From: Bradyrhizobium jicamae
Lineage (GTDB): Bacteria; Pseudomonadota; Alphaproteobacteria; Rhizobiales; Xanthobacteraceae
Reading direction: 5' to 3'
Assembly (NCBI RefSeq): GCF_018130695.1
Contig: NZ_JAFCJX010000008.1
Location: 186,001 to 250,000, forward strand
Length of the DNA: 64,000 nucleotides
Position numbers and translations under genes: made by a program. Positions 24,474 through 33,940 of the stretch are shown here, in pieces. Below the pieces are notes generated by a model. That model saw only the letters and a list, made by a program, of their open reading frames with translations. It was not told the DNA's origin and searched no databases. Numbering within the stretch: the first letter of the stretch is position 1; every line of letters begins with the position of its first letter.

Positions 24474-26810
24474 GTGAACGTGACTGGACCTGTGGATGGA
24501 CGCAGCATTGCGGGCCATCGATTGCGCGCGCGCCCTCGCAGCACGCGCTGGCTGATCGGAACCGTGCTGCTAGCCGCAGACGCTCCGACGATGGCAAACG
24601 CACAATCCGGTACGACATTGCCGCCGGTGACGGTGGAACAGCCGGCGCAGACGCGGAAGCAGGCACGGACCGTAGCGTCATCGGCGCAGCAGCGGCAGGC
24701 CACCGCGCGCCAACGCAATCAGGCCACGCCACCGTCTGCCGAGCCCACACCGTCCGAACGCGCCGCAGCCGCGGCCCCCGCATTGAACGAGGCCAAGCTC
24801 GGCTATCGTGCGATGCCGAGCTCCACCACGCTGCGCAGTGGCGCCTCGCCGCTCGACACCGCGCAATCCGTCAACATCGTGCCCGAGCAGGTGCTCAAGG
24901 ATCAGCTGCCACGCAATCTCGACGATGCGCTCGCCAACGTCTCCGGCGTCACCCAGGCCAACACGCTGGCGGGCACGCAGGATGCCGTGATGCGTCGCGG
25001 CTTCGGTGACAACCGCGACGGCTCGATCATGCGCAACGGCATGCCGCTGGTGCAGGGCCGCAGCCTCAATCCCGCCGTCGAAAGCGTCGAGGTGCTGAAG
25101 GGTCCGGCGTCGCTGCTCTACGGCATCATGGATCCCGGCGGCATCGTCAACACCATCAGCAAGCGGCCCGAGCTTTACCAGCACGGCTCGGTCACGCTGC
25201 TCGGCTCGACTTACGGCTCGCGGAACGGCGCCGACGGCCTGCTCGACATCACCGGTCCGATCGGCAAGGACGGCCTGGCCTATCGCTTCATCGGCTATGG
25301 CGTTGGCGAGGACTATTGGCGGAACTTCGGCCGTCACCGCGAGATGCTGATCGCGCCGTCGCTGGCCTGGTACGGTGAGAGCACGACGGTTCAGCTCAAT
25401 TACGAACACCGCGAGTTCATCACTCCCTTCGACCGCGGCACCGCGATCAACCCCGCCACCAAGGCGCCGCTGGCGATCCCGGCAACGCGCCGGCTGGATG
25501 AGCCCTTCAACAACATGTGGGGCACGTCCGACCTGATCCAGGCCTCGGTCGAACACCGCCTGAACCAGGACTGGAAAGTCACCGCCGCCTACAGCTACAA
25601 CACCGAGACCTTCAGCGCCAACCAGCTCCGCATCACCGGCGTCAATGCCACGACCGGCGTCGAGACGCGCAGCAATGACGGCACGCAGGGTTCGCTGAGC
25701 AATTCGAGCTACGGCACGTCCTACGTCTCCGGCGGCTTCTGGCTCGGCAACATGCGCAACGAGGTGCTGTTCGGCGGCGACGGTCAGTACCGTACGATCT
25801 ATCGCGACAATCTGATCCGGCAGGCGACGCCGACGTTCAACTTCTACAACCCGGTCTACGGGCTGGTGACGCCGGGCACCACGGTCTCCGCCAGCGACAG
25901 CGCGCAGACCGACAAGCTCGGCCAGTGGTCGCTGTTCTTTCAGGATACGCTGCACGTCACCGAGCGGCTCGCGCTGGTCGGTGGTGTCAGATACATGGAC
26001 TACGACCAGATCGCCGGACGCGGCAAGCCCTTCGTCACCAACACGAATGTGTCCGCGGACAAGGCGCTGCCGCTCGGCGGCGCCATCTTCAAGCTCACCG
26101 AGCAGATCTCGCTCTATGCGAGCTACACGCAATCGCTGAAGCCGAATTCGACGATCGCGCCGCTCTCTGGCGGTGGCGGTGTGGTGCTCGGCAACAACAT
26201 CGCGCCGGAGGGGGGCACGCAATACGAGGCGGGCCTGAAATTCGATCTCAACAAGCGGCTCTCGGGAACGGTAGCGGTCTACGATATCGAGAAGCAGAAC
26301 GTGCTGGTCAGCCAGCTCAACACCGCGACCGGCCTCAACGTCTACACCGCAGCCGGCAAGGTCCGCTCGCGCGGCGTCGAGGTCGACGTCACCGGACGGC
26401 TCACCGACCAATGGAGCATGATCGGAAGCTATGGCTACACCGACGCGCGGGTGACGGAAGATCCGACCTACGCCGGCAAGAAGTTGCAGAACGTCGCGCT
26501 GAACACGGCCTCGCTGTTCCTGGTCTATGATTTCGGCACCGCCTTGCCCGGCCGTCTCCGGCTCGGTGGCGGCGCGCGCTATGTCGGCGATCGTCCCGGC
26601 GATGCGCTCAACACCTTCGGGCTGCCGTCCTACGGCGTCGCCGACATCTTCGCGACGTATGAGACCAAGGTGCAGACATTCCCGGTGGTTTACCAGTTCA
26701 ACGTCAAGAACCTGTTCAACACCGTCTACTATCCCTCCGCCGTCAACAATCTGAACGTCGCGGTCGGCGATGCCAGGCGCTTCTCGCTGTCGGCGACGGT
26801 GAAGTTTTGA
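24474..26810 (+). CDS. TonB-dependent siderophore receptor
   Basis: A 778-residue outer-membrane receptor that imports ferric siderophores using TonB. It starts at GTG 24474. A hydrophobic stretch near residue 25-40 (WLIGTVLLAADAPTMANAQ) acts as signal peptide. After a Thr/Gln/Ala-rich linker the plug domain runs with SVNIVPEQVLKDQ, ANVSGVTQANTL and VEVLKGPASLLYG, then the beta-barrel, ending in SLSATVKF with the terminal Phe of outer-membrane proteins. No TonB-box regulator extension is evident. The next gene (15 bp later) is a PepSY protein, the usual partner for siderophore reduction, so the pair works in iron uptake. Which siderophore is unknown. Confidence 0.92.
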   Translation: MNVTGPVDGRSIAGHRLRARPRSTRWLIGTVLLAADAPTMANAQSGTTLPPVTVEQPAQTRKQARTVASSAQQRQATARQRNQATPPSAEPTPSERAAAAAPALNEAKLGYRAMPSSTTLRSGASPLDTAQSVNIVPEQVLKDQLPRNLDDALANVSGVTQANTLAGTQDAVMRRGFGDNRDGSIMRNGMPLVQGRSLNPAVESVEVLKGPASLLYGIMDPGGIVNTISKRPELYQHGSVTLLGSTYGSRNGADGLLDITGPIGKDGLAYRFIGYGVGEDYWRNFGRHREMLIAPSLAWYGESTTVQLNYEHREFITPFDRGTAINPATKAPLAIPATRRLDEPFNNMWGTSDLIQASVEHRLNQDWKVTAAYSYNTETFSANQLRITGVNATTGVETRSNDGTQGSLSNSSYGTSYVSGGFWLGNMRNEVLFGGDGQYRTIYRDNLIRQATPTFNFYNPVYGLVTPGTTVSASDSAQTDKLGQWSLFFQDTLHVTERLALVGGVRYMDYDQIAGRGKPFVTNTNVSADKALPLGGAIFKLTEQISLYASYTQSLKPNSTIAPLSGGGGVVLGNNIAPEGGTQYEAGLKFDLNKRLSGTVAVYDIEKQNVLVSQLNTATGLNVYTAAGKVRSRGVEVDVTGRLTDQWSMIGSYGYTDARVTEDPTYAGKKLQNVALNTASLFLVYDFGTALPGRLRLGGGARYVGDRPGDALNTFGLPSYGVADIFATYETKVQTFPVVYQFNVKNLFNTVYYPSAVNNLNVAVGDARRFSLSATVKF

Positions 26811-26825
26811 TCGGGGAGCGCCGCA

Positions 26826-28004
26826 ATGGGTGAACGTCGGCGCCCGATCAAGGCCGCGCTGTTGCAGGTCCACTCCATCGTGGGCCTGGTGATCGCACTG
26901 GTGCTGGCGGTGATCGGGCTATCAGGCGCGATCATGAGCTTCGAGGACGAGATCCAGGCTGGCCTGAACGCCGGCATCTCGCAGGTCAGCCCGCGCAACG
27001 CGCCGCTGCTGACGCCGGATGAACTGGTGTCGCGGCTGCAGGCCGCCGGCGATTTCGGCAAGGTCTCGGCCGTGATGGTCTCGAGCCACCCATCGGCTGC
27101 GGCGCGCATCCGCTTCGCGCGCAGCGAGGCCGGCGCCCGGCCGTCGTCAGTCTACGTCGATCCCTACGATGCGCACGTGCTCGGCTCGCCGCGGGCTGAG
27201 GACTTCTTTGCCACCGTGCGCAAGCTGCACCGCTGGCTGCTGTTGCCCGGCGACAGCAACGGCTATGGCCGGCAGGCCACGGGCATCGCATCGCTCGGCC
27301 TGATCGCGCTCTTGATCACGGGCCTCGTGCTGCGCTGGCCGCATCGCGCCGGCAGCGTCAGGATGTGGCTGAAGCCAAATCTCGCGCTGCGCGGCCGCGG
27401 CCTGCATCGCTCGCTGCATGCGGTGGTCGGCACCTGGGTGCTGCCGATCTATCTGGTGATGACGCTCACCGGCCTCTGGTATTCGTTCGACTGGTACAAG
27501 GACGGCGCCATCTGGCTGCTGTCGCGCCCCGAGGTGGTCAAGGAGCGGATGCCGGCCAAGGCGCCGCGTGGCACGGCCGCTGCGTCCGATGCAAAACCTC
27601 TCACCTTCGATCGCGCCTGGGCGACTTTCCAGCACGAGCAGGCCGGCCGCTTCGCGCGGGCGCAGCTCACGTTGCCGGCCTCGGGCACGATCATCCGCGT
27701 CCGGTCATGGCCGCATGACGGCGGCCTCGATAGCGTCCGTGACGAATTGCGCATTGATGCCATCACCGGCCGGTTGGTGTCGGCGGAGCTCTATGCCGAC
27801 AAGACGCTCGGCGAAAAGATCCTCGCCAGCGTGCTCGACATCCACCGCGGCGCCATCCTGGGCTGGCCGGGCCGGCTCGCCTTCATGCTGGCCGCCGCCC
27901 TGATGCCGCTGTTCGTCGTCACCGGGCTGTTGCTCTATCTCTCCCGCCGGAGGCATCGCCGCCTGTCGCAGCAGGCGCTCGGGAGCCTTGTTCCGGGCGA
28001 GTGA
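26826..28004 (+). CDS. PepSY-associated transmembrane protein, probable siderophore-iron reductase
   Basis: A 392-residue inner-membrane protein with four hydrophobic segments: residues about 12-38, 158-178, 205-230 and 355-380. Conserved histidines lie near them (LLQVHSIVG, VRKLHRWLL, RGLHRSLHAVVG, VLDIHRGAI), as expected for heme-binding PepSY_TM proteins that reduce ferric siderophores after uptake. Two periplasmic PepSY-like regions lie between helices. GGGGAG is upstream of the ATG. It lies 15 bp behind the siderophore receptor and should be in the same operon. Confidence 0.87.
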   Translation: MGERRRPIKAALLQVHSIVGLVIALVLAVIGLSGAIMSFEDEIQAGLNAGISQVSPRNAPLLTPDELVSRLQAAGDFGKVSAVMVSSHPSAAARIRFARSEAGARPSSVYVDPYDAHVLGSPRAEDFFATVRKLHRWLLLPGDSNGYGRQATGIASLGLIALLITGLVLRWPHRAGSVRMWLKPNLALRGRGLHRSLHAVVGTWVLPIYLVMTLTGLWYSFDWYKDGAIWLLSRPEVVKERMPAKAPRGTAAASDAKPLTFDRAWATFQHEQAGRFARAQLTLPASGTIIRVRSWPHDGGLDSVRDELRIDAITGRLVSAELYADKTLGEKILASVLDIHRGAILGWPGRLAFMLAAALMPLFVVTGLLLYLSRRRHRRLSQQALGSLVPGE

Positions 28005-28013
28005 AGGACCATT

Positions 28014-28131
28014 CGTAGGGCGGATTAGCGGAGCGTAATCCGCCAATCTTTGCCGCGAGACCGTCGGCGGATTACGCCTCCACTTTCGCTTTTGAGCGAC
28101 GGCCGACGTGGCCCGGCTAATCCGCCCTACG
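28014..28131. repeat. Palindromic element, copy 1 (CGTAGGGCGGATTAG family)
   Basis: The ends CGTAGGGCGGATTAGC and GGCTAATCCGCCCTACG are inverted repeats, with GCGTAATCCGCC and GGCGGATTACGCC inside. This copy carries about 30 extra bases near its right end compared with copy 2 at 30364-30450. With its flanks it fills the 321-bp space between the PepSY gene and the helicase; I see no gene there. Confidence 0.85.
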
Positions 28132-28325
28132 ATTCACCACGATTCACGCCGCCAATCCTGCTCCGTGCATGGCTTTTCTGCCCCGCCAGGCATGGCGCTT
28201 TGCTCTCGCATGGCGTAAAGCACCCCCAAATCAGATCGCCACGCGCGCGGCCGTGCCGCCTGCCGGGCCTGCAGCAGGGCCATCGGGCCCGATTTGCTGC
28301 ACCAGATCCAACCAAGGTTTCTATC

Positions 28326-30350
28326 GTGTCATTTCCGACCACAAGTCCGCCGCTCGCCCGAGCTTTGGCCGAGCGCAATTATGATCAGCCGACCCCCGTT
28401 CAGCTCGCCGTGCTGCAGGACGACGCCGCAGGCCGCGACCTGTTGGTGTCGGCGCAGACCGGCTCCGGCAAGACCGTCGCCTACGGGCTCGCGATGGCCG
28501 CGGATTTGCTGGCCGATGCCGGGCGGTTCGAGCGGGCGGCCGCGCCGCTGGCTCTGATCGTGGCGCCGACCCGCGAGCTTGCCCTGCAGGTCCAGCGTGA
28601 GCTGGCCTGGCTCTACGAACATGCCGCTGCGCATGTCATCGCCTGCGTCGGCGGCATGGATCCGCGCCGCGAGCAGCGCGAACTGGCGGCAGGCGCGCAT
28701 ATCGTCGTCGGCACGCCCGGCCGGCTGTGCGATCATCTGCGCCGTGGCCATCTCGACGTCTCCGAGCTGAAGGTCGTCGTGCTCGACGAGGCCGACGAGA
28801 TGCTCAATCTCGGTTTTCGCGAGGACATGGAGTTCATCCTCGAGGCGACCCCGGAGACGCGCCGCACCCTGCTGTTCTCGGCGACGTTTCCGCGCGGCAT
28901 CGTCGCACTCGCAAAACAGTACCAGCAGCAGGCGTTCCGGATCGAGGTCACCGGTGACGAAGGCGGCCATGCCGATATCGACTATCGCGCCATCCGCGTC
29001 GCGCCTGACGATGTCGAGCACGCCGTCGTCAACGTGCTGCGATATCACGAGTCGCCGAGCGCGCTGGTGTTCTGCAACACCCGCGAGGCGGTCAAGCATT
29101 TGCAGGCGGCGCTGCTGGAGCGCGGCTTTTCCGTGGTCGCGCTGTCCGGCGAGATGACGCAGAACGAGCGCACCCAGGCGCTGCAGGCATTGCGCGACGG
29201 GCGCTCGCGCGTTTGCGTCGCCACCGACGTCGCAGCGCGCGGCATCGACCTGCCGAGCCTCGACCTCGTGATCCATGCCGATCTGCCGAAAGACCCGGAG
29301 GTGATGCAGCATCGCTCGGGCCGCACCGGCCGTGCGGGGCGCAAGGGCGTCAGCATCCTTCTGGTGCCGCCGGCGCGGCGTCGGCGTGCGGAGCTGCTGC
29401 TGAATCTCGCCGGCATCGATGTGCTCTGGGGCACCGCGCCGCAGGCCGACGAGATCCGCAAGCTCGATCACGATCGCATGCTGCAGGATGCGGCATTCAC
29501 CGAGGAGGCGACGCCGGACGATCTGGCGCTGGCGCAGGCGTTGCTCGCGGAGCGGTCGCCCGAAGCGGTCGCTGCAGCGTTCGCGCGGCTCTATCGGTCG
29601 CGGCTTCCGTCGCCTGAAGATATCCTTGATCCCGGCGAGAAGCGCAATTGGGATCGCGGCGATCGCGGCCGCGACAACGTCCGAACGCCGCGTGGCGATG
29701 ATCGCTCCGACGGGCCCCGATCGAAGCCGGGAAAATCGCTCCGTCACGGCATGGGCGAGCCCAGCGTCTGGTTCCGCGCTGCCATCGGCCGACGCAAGAA
29801 CGCGGAAGCCCGCTGGCTGCTGCCGATGATCTGCCGTCGCGGCGGCATCGACAAGCGTGACATCGGCGCCATCAAGATCATGGACACCACCACCGAGTTC
29901 GAGATCGCCGCGCGGGTCGCAGACTCCTTTGCCGGCAAGGTCAAGCGTCCGGACAAGGAAGACAGCATCCGCATCGAGGCGCTGCCCGACGCACCGCAGG
30001 ACCGCGCACCGCAAGACCGTGCGCCGACGGAAAAGCGACCGCACGCGCCGTCGCGCGACTCGTCGCACGCCGCGTCGCGCGCGCCCTGGCGCGATGCCGG
30101 CGAGACCGATCGCAGGCCGCCCCGCGCCGAGCGCTTTCGCGAGGAGCGAGACGGCAAGCATCGCGAGGAGCGGGAACCGCGCAGCAAGCCTCACGGCAAG
30201 AGCAAACCGCCATTCGCCGGCGAGCCGGCCTTCGGAAAGAAGAACAAGCACCGCAACAAGCCCGGCCATGCCGCGCAGACGCCGTCAGTGACCGCCTGGT
30301 CCGCCAAACCCGCCGGCGGCAAGAAGAACAAGAAAAAGCGCCGCGGCTGA
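28326..30350 (+). CDS. DEAD-box RNA helicase with DbpA-type RNA-binding domain
   Basis: A 674-residue ATP-dependent RNA helicase. The Q motif (NYDQPTPVQ), AQTGSGKT, PTRELALQ, the DEAD box in VLDEADEML, SATFPRG, ATDVAARGID and HRSGRTGRAGR are all in place within the first 370 residues. A DbpA-like RNA-binding domain follows (SVWFRAAIGRRKNAEA to AARVADSFAGK), then a long Arg/Lys/Pro-rich disordered tail ending KKNKKKRRG. The start is GTG 28326, where similarity begins; the frame is open back to 28050 through the repeat. It probably acts in ribosome assembly or cold-shock RNA remodelling. A copy of the same palindromic element lies on each side of the gene. Confidence 0.92.
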   Translation: MSFPTTSPPLARALAERNYDQPTPVQLAVLQDDAAGRDLLVSAQTGSGKTVAYGLAMAADLLADAGRFERAAAPLALIVAPTRELALQVQRELAWLYEHAAAHVIACVGGMDPRREQRELAAGAHIVVGTPGRLCDHLRRGHLDVSELKVVVLDEADEMLNLGFREDMEFILEATPETRRTLLFSATFPRGIVALAKQYQQQAFRIEVTGDEGGHADIDYRAIRVAPDDVEHAVVNVLRYHESPSALVFCNTREAVKHLQAALLERGFSVVALSGEMTQNERTQALQALRDGRSRVCVATDVAARGIDLPSLDLVIHADLPKDPEVMQHRSGRTGRAGRKGVSILLVPPARRRRAELLLNLAGIDVLWGTAPQADEIRKLDHDRMLQDAAFTEEATPDDLALAQALLAERSPEAVAAAFARLYRSRLPSPEDILDPGEKRNWDRGDRGRDNVRTPRGDDRSDGPRSKPGKSLRHGMGEPSVWFRAAIGRRKNAEARWLLPMICRRGGIDKRDIGAIKIMDTTTEFEIAARVADSFAGKVKRPDKEDSIRIEALPDAPQDRAPQDRAPTEKRPHAPSRDSSHAASRAPWRDAGETDRRPPRAERFREERDGKHREEREPRSKPHGKSKPPFAGEPAFGKKNKHRNKPGHAAQTPSVTAWSAKPAGGKKNKKKRRG

Positions 30351-30363
30351 TCGCGGCGCAAAT

Positions 30364-30450
30364 CGTAGGGCGGATTAGCGAAGCGTAATCCGCCATTCTT
30401 TGCCGCTACACCTGTCGGCGGATTACGCCTTACGGCTAATCCGCCCTACG
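30364..30450. repeat. Palindromic element, copy 2 (CGTAGGGCGGATTAG family)
   Basis: It starts CGTAGGGCGGATTAGCGAAG and ends GGCTAATCCGCCCTACG. Apart from a few base changes and a missing internal stretch it matches copy 1 at 28014. It begins 13 bp after the helicase stop and could form a long hairpin in the transcript. Confidence 0.85.
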
Positions 30451-30564
30451 GCGCTCCCGCTGATATTGGACCACTGATTTGCCCGACGGCGCAAGGTCGT
30501 CAGGCAAAAATATTCCTCTTTACGCGAACTTCTGAATATGCTAACAATGTCGCGTCTCACCCGA

Positions 30565-30975
30565 CACGAGGGGCGCTCGCGAACGCCACGAACGTGGGTG
30601 ACGATGCGGTGGCCGCCGAGCGTGCGACAGGCGTGTGTGCGCAAGGCGGACGGTGAAGTCGTGTGGGCCTGCCGCCCCGATGCAGGTGGCAAGCACGCGA
30701 AAGGCCCAAAGCCGATCGTGGATGATGGTGGCACAAACGCAGAGTCTCACCAGGGCGAGCACGTATAAGCCGTAAACCATCGCGCAGGGAAGGCCGGATG
30801 CCTCCGCCGAACCTGTATGCTCGTGCGCGCACTTCTTCTGTGCACATGGCGCATGAGACCGCGGGTGCGGCGTGCACCCGGTCTTCCCTGCGCCCTCGCT
30901 TCGAGAGAGGGCGGAACGAGATGGATAACTCGGGCAAATCATGTCGCGAGAATGCGAAGCTGTGTCCTCATATTC
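30565..30975. repeat. Decayed interspersed module, no gene
   Basis: This stretch matches, from memory, a module seen many times in Bradyrhizobium genomes. Its landmarks are AAGCCGTAAACCAT, GCGCAGGGAAGGCCGGATG, GAACCTGTATGCTCGTG and CACCCGGTCTTCCCTGCGCC. The open frames here are not convincing genes. GCGCAGGGAAG near 30782 is an inverted match to CTTCCCTGCGC near 30885. Confidence 0.5.
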
Positions 30976-30979
30976 AGTG

Positions 30980-31080
30980 TCATCGCCCGGTTTAACCGGG
31001 CGACCCAGTACGCCGCGGCCTATCGGCACAATCACAACCGTCTCTGGAATACTGGATCACCCGCATGCGCGGGTGATGAC
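30980..31080. repeat. Inverted repeat element (TCATCGCCCGG / CCGGGCGA family)
   Basis: TCATCGCCCGGTTTAACCGGG on the left contains its own hairpin, and CACCCGCATGCGCGGGTGATGA on the right another. ACCCAGTA and TACTGGAT pair between them. It looks like two halves of one element, the right half from a diverged subtype. It has no coding potential. Confidence 0.6.
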
Positions 31081-31120
31081 ACCGTTAGGCTGTTTGACAT
31101 TAGATCAGAACCAACCTCAT

Positions 31121-31243
31121 CGTCGTCCTGGCGAAAGCCAGGACCCATTACCACGGCTGCAAATTGCTGTGCGACGCTGGGGCCACGATCCCTTTCACAA
31201 CCAAATTCGGTGGTTATGGGTCCTGACTTTCGTCAGGACGACG
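31121..31243. repeat. Inverted repeat element (CGTCGTCCTGGCGAAAGCCAGG family)
   Basis: CGTCGTCCTGGCGAAAGCC and the right-hand TCCTGACTTTCGTCAGGACG are inverted, and GGACCCATTACCAC pairs with GTGGTTATGGGTCC. It sits 22 bp from the 3' end of the acyl-CoA dehydrogenase gene and may stop its transcript. I see no gene between 30351 and 31264. Confidence 0.75.
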
Positions 31244-31264
31244 ATGGGAGGGGCGCGCGGGATG

Positions 31265-33043
31265 TTACCCCAACAACACCGCATCCGCGCCATTCACGGC
31301 ATCGGCGCTGTCGGTGACCGTCTTCTCCAGCGAGGTCGCTTGCACCGCGACGTTTTCGGCGAAGAACCGCGCCAGCGCGACGTAGCGCTGCGGCTCGCCT
31401 TCGCCACTGGCTTTGGCGGCGAGCGCTTCGCCGGCCAGCATGCAGCCGCCGAGCGTCGCGCCGAACAGGCGCAGGTAAGGCGTGGCGCCGGCCAGCGCAT
31501 CGTTCGGCGCGGACGCGAGACGCTCGAGCAGCCATTTGCTCGACCGCTCCAGCGCGCCGAGCGCATCGCGCAGTTTTGCACCCGTCGTGCCAAAGGCGGG
31601 ATCATTCGAGGTCTCGACCTGCTTGACGATGCCGGAGAGCTCTTCCGTCAGCGCCCAGACCGAGGCGCCGCCATTGGCGCCGAGCTTGCGGGTGACGAGG
31701 TCGATCGACTGGATGCCGTTGGTGCCCTCATAGATCGTGGTGATGCGGGCGTCGCGATAATGCTGGGCGGCGCCGGTCTCCTCGATGAAGCCCATGCCGC
31801 CATGGATCTGCACGCCGAGATAGGCGACCTCGTTGCCGATGTCGGTGGAGAAGGCCTTTGCGATCGGCGTCAGCAGCGCGCCGCGCGCGGCGGCCTCAGT
31901 GCGGACCCTGGCGTCCTTGGCGCGCACGGAGACATCGAGCGCGACCGCGGTCGCATAGCAGATCGAGCGCGCCGCCGCCGTCATCGAGCGCATCTGCATC
32001 AGCATGCGCTTGACGTCGGGATGCACGATGATGGCGTCCGTGCCGTCGCCCTTCTTGCCGAGCGCCTTGCCCTGCTTGCGCTCCTGCGCGTAGGCCAGCG
32101 CCTGCTGGTAGGCGCGGTCGGCGATGCCGACGCCTTCGAGGCCGACGCCGAGGCGGGCCTGGTTCATCATCGTGAACATGCAGCGCATGCCCTGGTTCTC
32201 TTCGCCGACGAGATAGCCGATCGCGCCGCCACGATCGCCCATGGTCATGGTGCAGGTCGGGGAAGCGTGCATACCGAGCTTGTGCTCGACGCCGCTCGCA
32301 AAGATGTCGTTGCGCTCACCGAGCGAGCCATCGGCCTTGACCAGGAATTTCGGCACCAGGAACAGCGAGATTCCCTTGGTGCCGGCGGGCGCATCGGGCA
32401 ATCGTGCCAGCACGAAATGCACGATGTTGTCGGTCATGTCGTGCTCACCATAGGTGATGAAGATCTTCGTGCCCTTGATGCGGTAGCTGCCGTCGGCCTG
32501 CTTCTCGGCGCGGGTGCGCAGGGCGCCGACGTCGGAGCCGGCATTGGGCTCGGTAAGCTGCATCGTGCCGGTCCAGGCGCCGGTGACGAGCTTTTCGAGA
32601 TAGATCTTTTTCAGCTCATCGCTGCCGTGTGCGTCGAGGGCCTCGATCGCCGACAGCGTCAGCAGCGGACAGAGGCCGAAGGCGATGTTCGAGGCGCTCC
32701 AGATCTCGGTGCAGGCGGCGTTGATCGCAAGCGGCAGCCCCTGGCCGCCGAAATCTTCCGGACCCGACACCGCGTTCCAGCCGGCCTCGGTCCAGCGCTG
32801 ATAGGCGTCCGGCCAGCCCGGTGCAGTCGTGACCTTGCCATTGTCGAGCTTGATGCCGTGCTCGTCGCCGACGACGTTGAGCGGCGCCAGCACGTCGCTG
32901 GCGAACTTGCCGGCTTCCTCCAGCACGGCCGCGGTGATGTCGCCGTCGAAATCGCCGTAATGGCCGGCGGCGACGGCGGCCTGCAGGCCCGCACCATGAT
33001 TGAGGGACAGCAGGATGTCGTTGATCGGTGCGCGGTAGGTCAT
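31265..33043 (-). CDS. Acyl-CoA dehydrogenase, long C-terminal-domain type
   Basis: A 592-residue flavoenzyme of the acyl-CoA dehydrogenase family that has an extra C-terminal domain of about 120 residues. The start (MTYRAPINDILLSLNH) and length match this subgroup. Visible are TMQLTEPNAGSDVGALRT (flavin and substrate loop), FITYGEHDM, QIHGGMGFIEETGAAQHYRDARI and IYEGTNGIQSIDL, the conserved C-terminal FAD contact. GGGAGTAACGCC precedes the ATG. It desaturates a fatty acyl-CoA or related thioester with electron-transfer flavoprotein; the chain length is not evident. It stands alone and ends at an inverted repeat. Confidence 0.92.
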   Translation of the reverse strand: MTYRAPINDILLSLNHGAGLQAAVAAGHYGDFDGDITAAVLEEAGKFASDVLAPLNVVGDEHGIKLDNGKVTTAPGWPDAYQRWTEAGWNAVSGPEDFGGQGLPLAINAACTEIWSASNIAFGLCPLLTLSAIEALDAHGSDELKKIYLEKLVTGAWTGTMQLTEPNAGSDVGALRTRAEKQADGSYRIKGTKIFITYGEHDMTDNIVHFVLARLPDAPAGTKGISLFLVPKFLVKADGSLGERNDIFASGVEHKLGMHASPTCTMTMGDRGGAIGYLVGEENQGMRCMFTMMNQARLGVGLEGVGIADRAYQQALAYAQERKQGKALGKKGDGTDAIIVHPDVKRMLMQMRSMTAAARSICYATAVALDVSVRAKDARVRTEAAARGALLTPIAKAFSTDIGNEVAYLGVQIHGGMGFIEETGAAQHYRDARITTIYEGTNGIQSIDLVTRKLGANGGASVWALTEELSGIVKQVETSNDPAFGTTGAKLRDALGALERSSKWLLERLASAPNDALAGATPYLRLFGATLGGCMLAGEALAAKASGEGEPQRYVALARFFAENVAVQATSLEKTVTDSADAVNGADAVLLG

Positions 33044-33236
33044 GGCGTTACTCCCGGGGGAACATTTGGCCGTCGTCTTCCCACGAAAGCAGGGCGCCCT
33101 CAACTCTCCGATGGGAGGTGTGTTGGGCGGCCCGGCGAGGGGCTGTTCCGGCGACGATTTCGCCTGAAATCGCTGGTCAGCCTGTTGAAATGGCCGAACG
33201 CACTCTGTAGACCGGCGGTGCGCTCGCGCGGCGCGT

Positions 33237-33311
33237 TGGGGCGTAGCCAAGCGGTAAGGCAGCGGATTTTGATTCCGCCATTCGGAGGTTCGATCCCTCC
33301 CGCCCCAGCCA
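33237..33311 (+). tRNA. tRNA-Gln (anticodon TTG)
   Basis: A complete cloverleaf can be drawn. The acceptor arms TGGGGCG and CGCCCCA pair. The anticodon stem GCGGA/TCCGC encloses TTTTGAT with anticodon TTG, and the T arm GGAGG/CCTCC encloses TTCGATC. Discriminator G and an encoded CCA follow (33308-33311). It reads CAA, and CAG by wobble. The minus-strand open frame across it is a known type of annotation artefact. Confidence 0.97.
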
Positions 33312-33742
33312 ATTGATATTGCTTGGCAAATTGCGTTTTTCGGCCCCGTTGAAACGACGGATTCCGCGCTCCGGTGTTGCCGCACGGAGGGTTGCGTTGG
33401 GAAAATCGGGAAATGGCCGCGCCTCATGTGGATGAGCCGGCGCGCCGGAATCGCAAAAGAGTGGGAGCCAAACAGAACGGCCCCGCCAAGCACGCAACTC
33501 CAGCAGGGCCGCCCGCTCCGCCGGGTTGGGTGGGGGCATATGCGGACCCGGGGATCAGGCCAGCCTAGCCCTGCCATCGCGAGTTGATGAGCACTATCGA
33601 GAGGTACCTAAAGCGGATGTCCCGGATCCCGTCCCGCCGGCGTGAGGCCTTCCAATTCGTGCTGAATTGCTGCGTGGCGGCGCTCGACGTTCGTCAGAAC
33701 CCTGCCCGCATTTTCAATGCCATGATGTTGCGCGTGGGAACG
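33312..33742. other. Region downstream of tRNA-Gln, no supported gene
   Basis: The short open frames on both strands here have no ribosome binding sites and are proline/arginine-rich. There is no integrase and no second copy of the tRNA 3' end, so nothing suggests an integrated element. GGCCC near 33480 and GGGCC near 33508 could pair weakly. Confidence 0.5.
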
Positions 33743-33940
33743 TCACATCGAGGACTGAAATCGTTGCTGAGCGACCCTTCGCTCTTGCCGGGCCTGTTCC
33801 TTTTGACGAAGCTCCAGGGTCTGCAGCAGGATTTCGACAGCAGCCTGCCTCAGCAGCTCATTTTCCGCAGCAAGGGTCGTCATCGACGTTCCGAATGCGG
33901 GGGCGGTGGTGGGCAGATGGGCAGCAGTTGGAGAATTCAT
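33743..33940 (-). CDS. Small helical hypothetical protein
   Basis: A 65-residue protein starting MNSPTAAHLPTTAP. After a Thr/Pro-rich head, the stretch TLAAENELLRQAAVEILL continues into a Gln/Arg-rich helix, a likely coiled coil. GAGGA seven bases before ATG 33940 supports translation. It resembles small rhizobial proteins with an LAAEN-LLR pattern that I recall but cannot name. A longer plus-strand frame overlaps it (33584-34063), but its composition is poor. Confidence 0.5.
   Translation of the reverse strand: MNSPTAAHLPTTAPAFGTSMTTLAAENELLRQAAVEILLQTLELRQKEQARQERRVAQQRFQSSM

Noticed and set aside
28050..28325. A 92-codon N-terminal extension of the helicase
   Set aside because: This stretch lies in the palindromic repeat and spacer; family similarity starts at GTG 28326.
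33177..33539. A minus-strand frame of 120 codons over tRNA-Gln
   Set aside because: It reads through the tRNA; this is a familiar false gene and has no other support.
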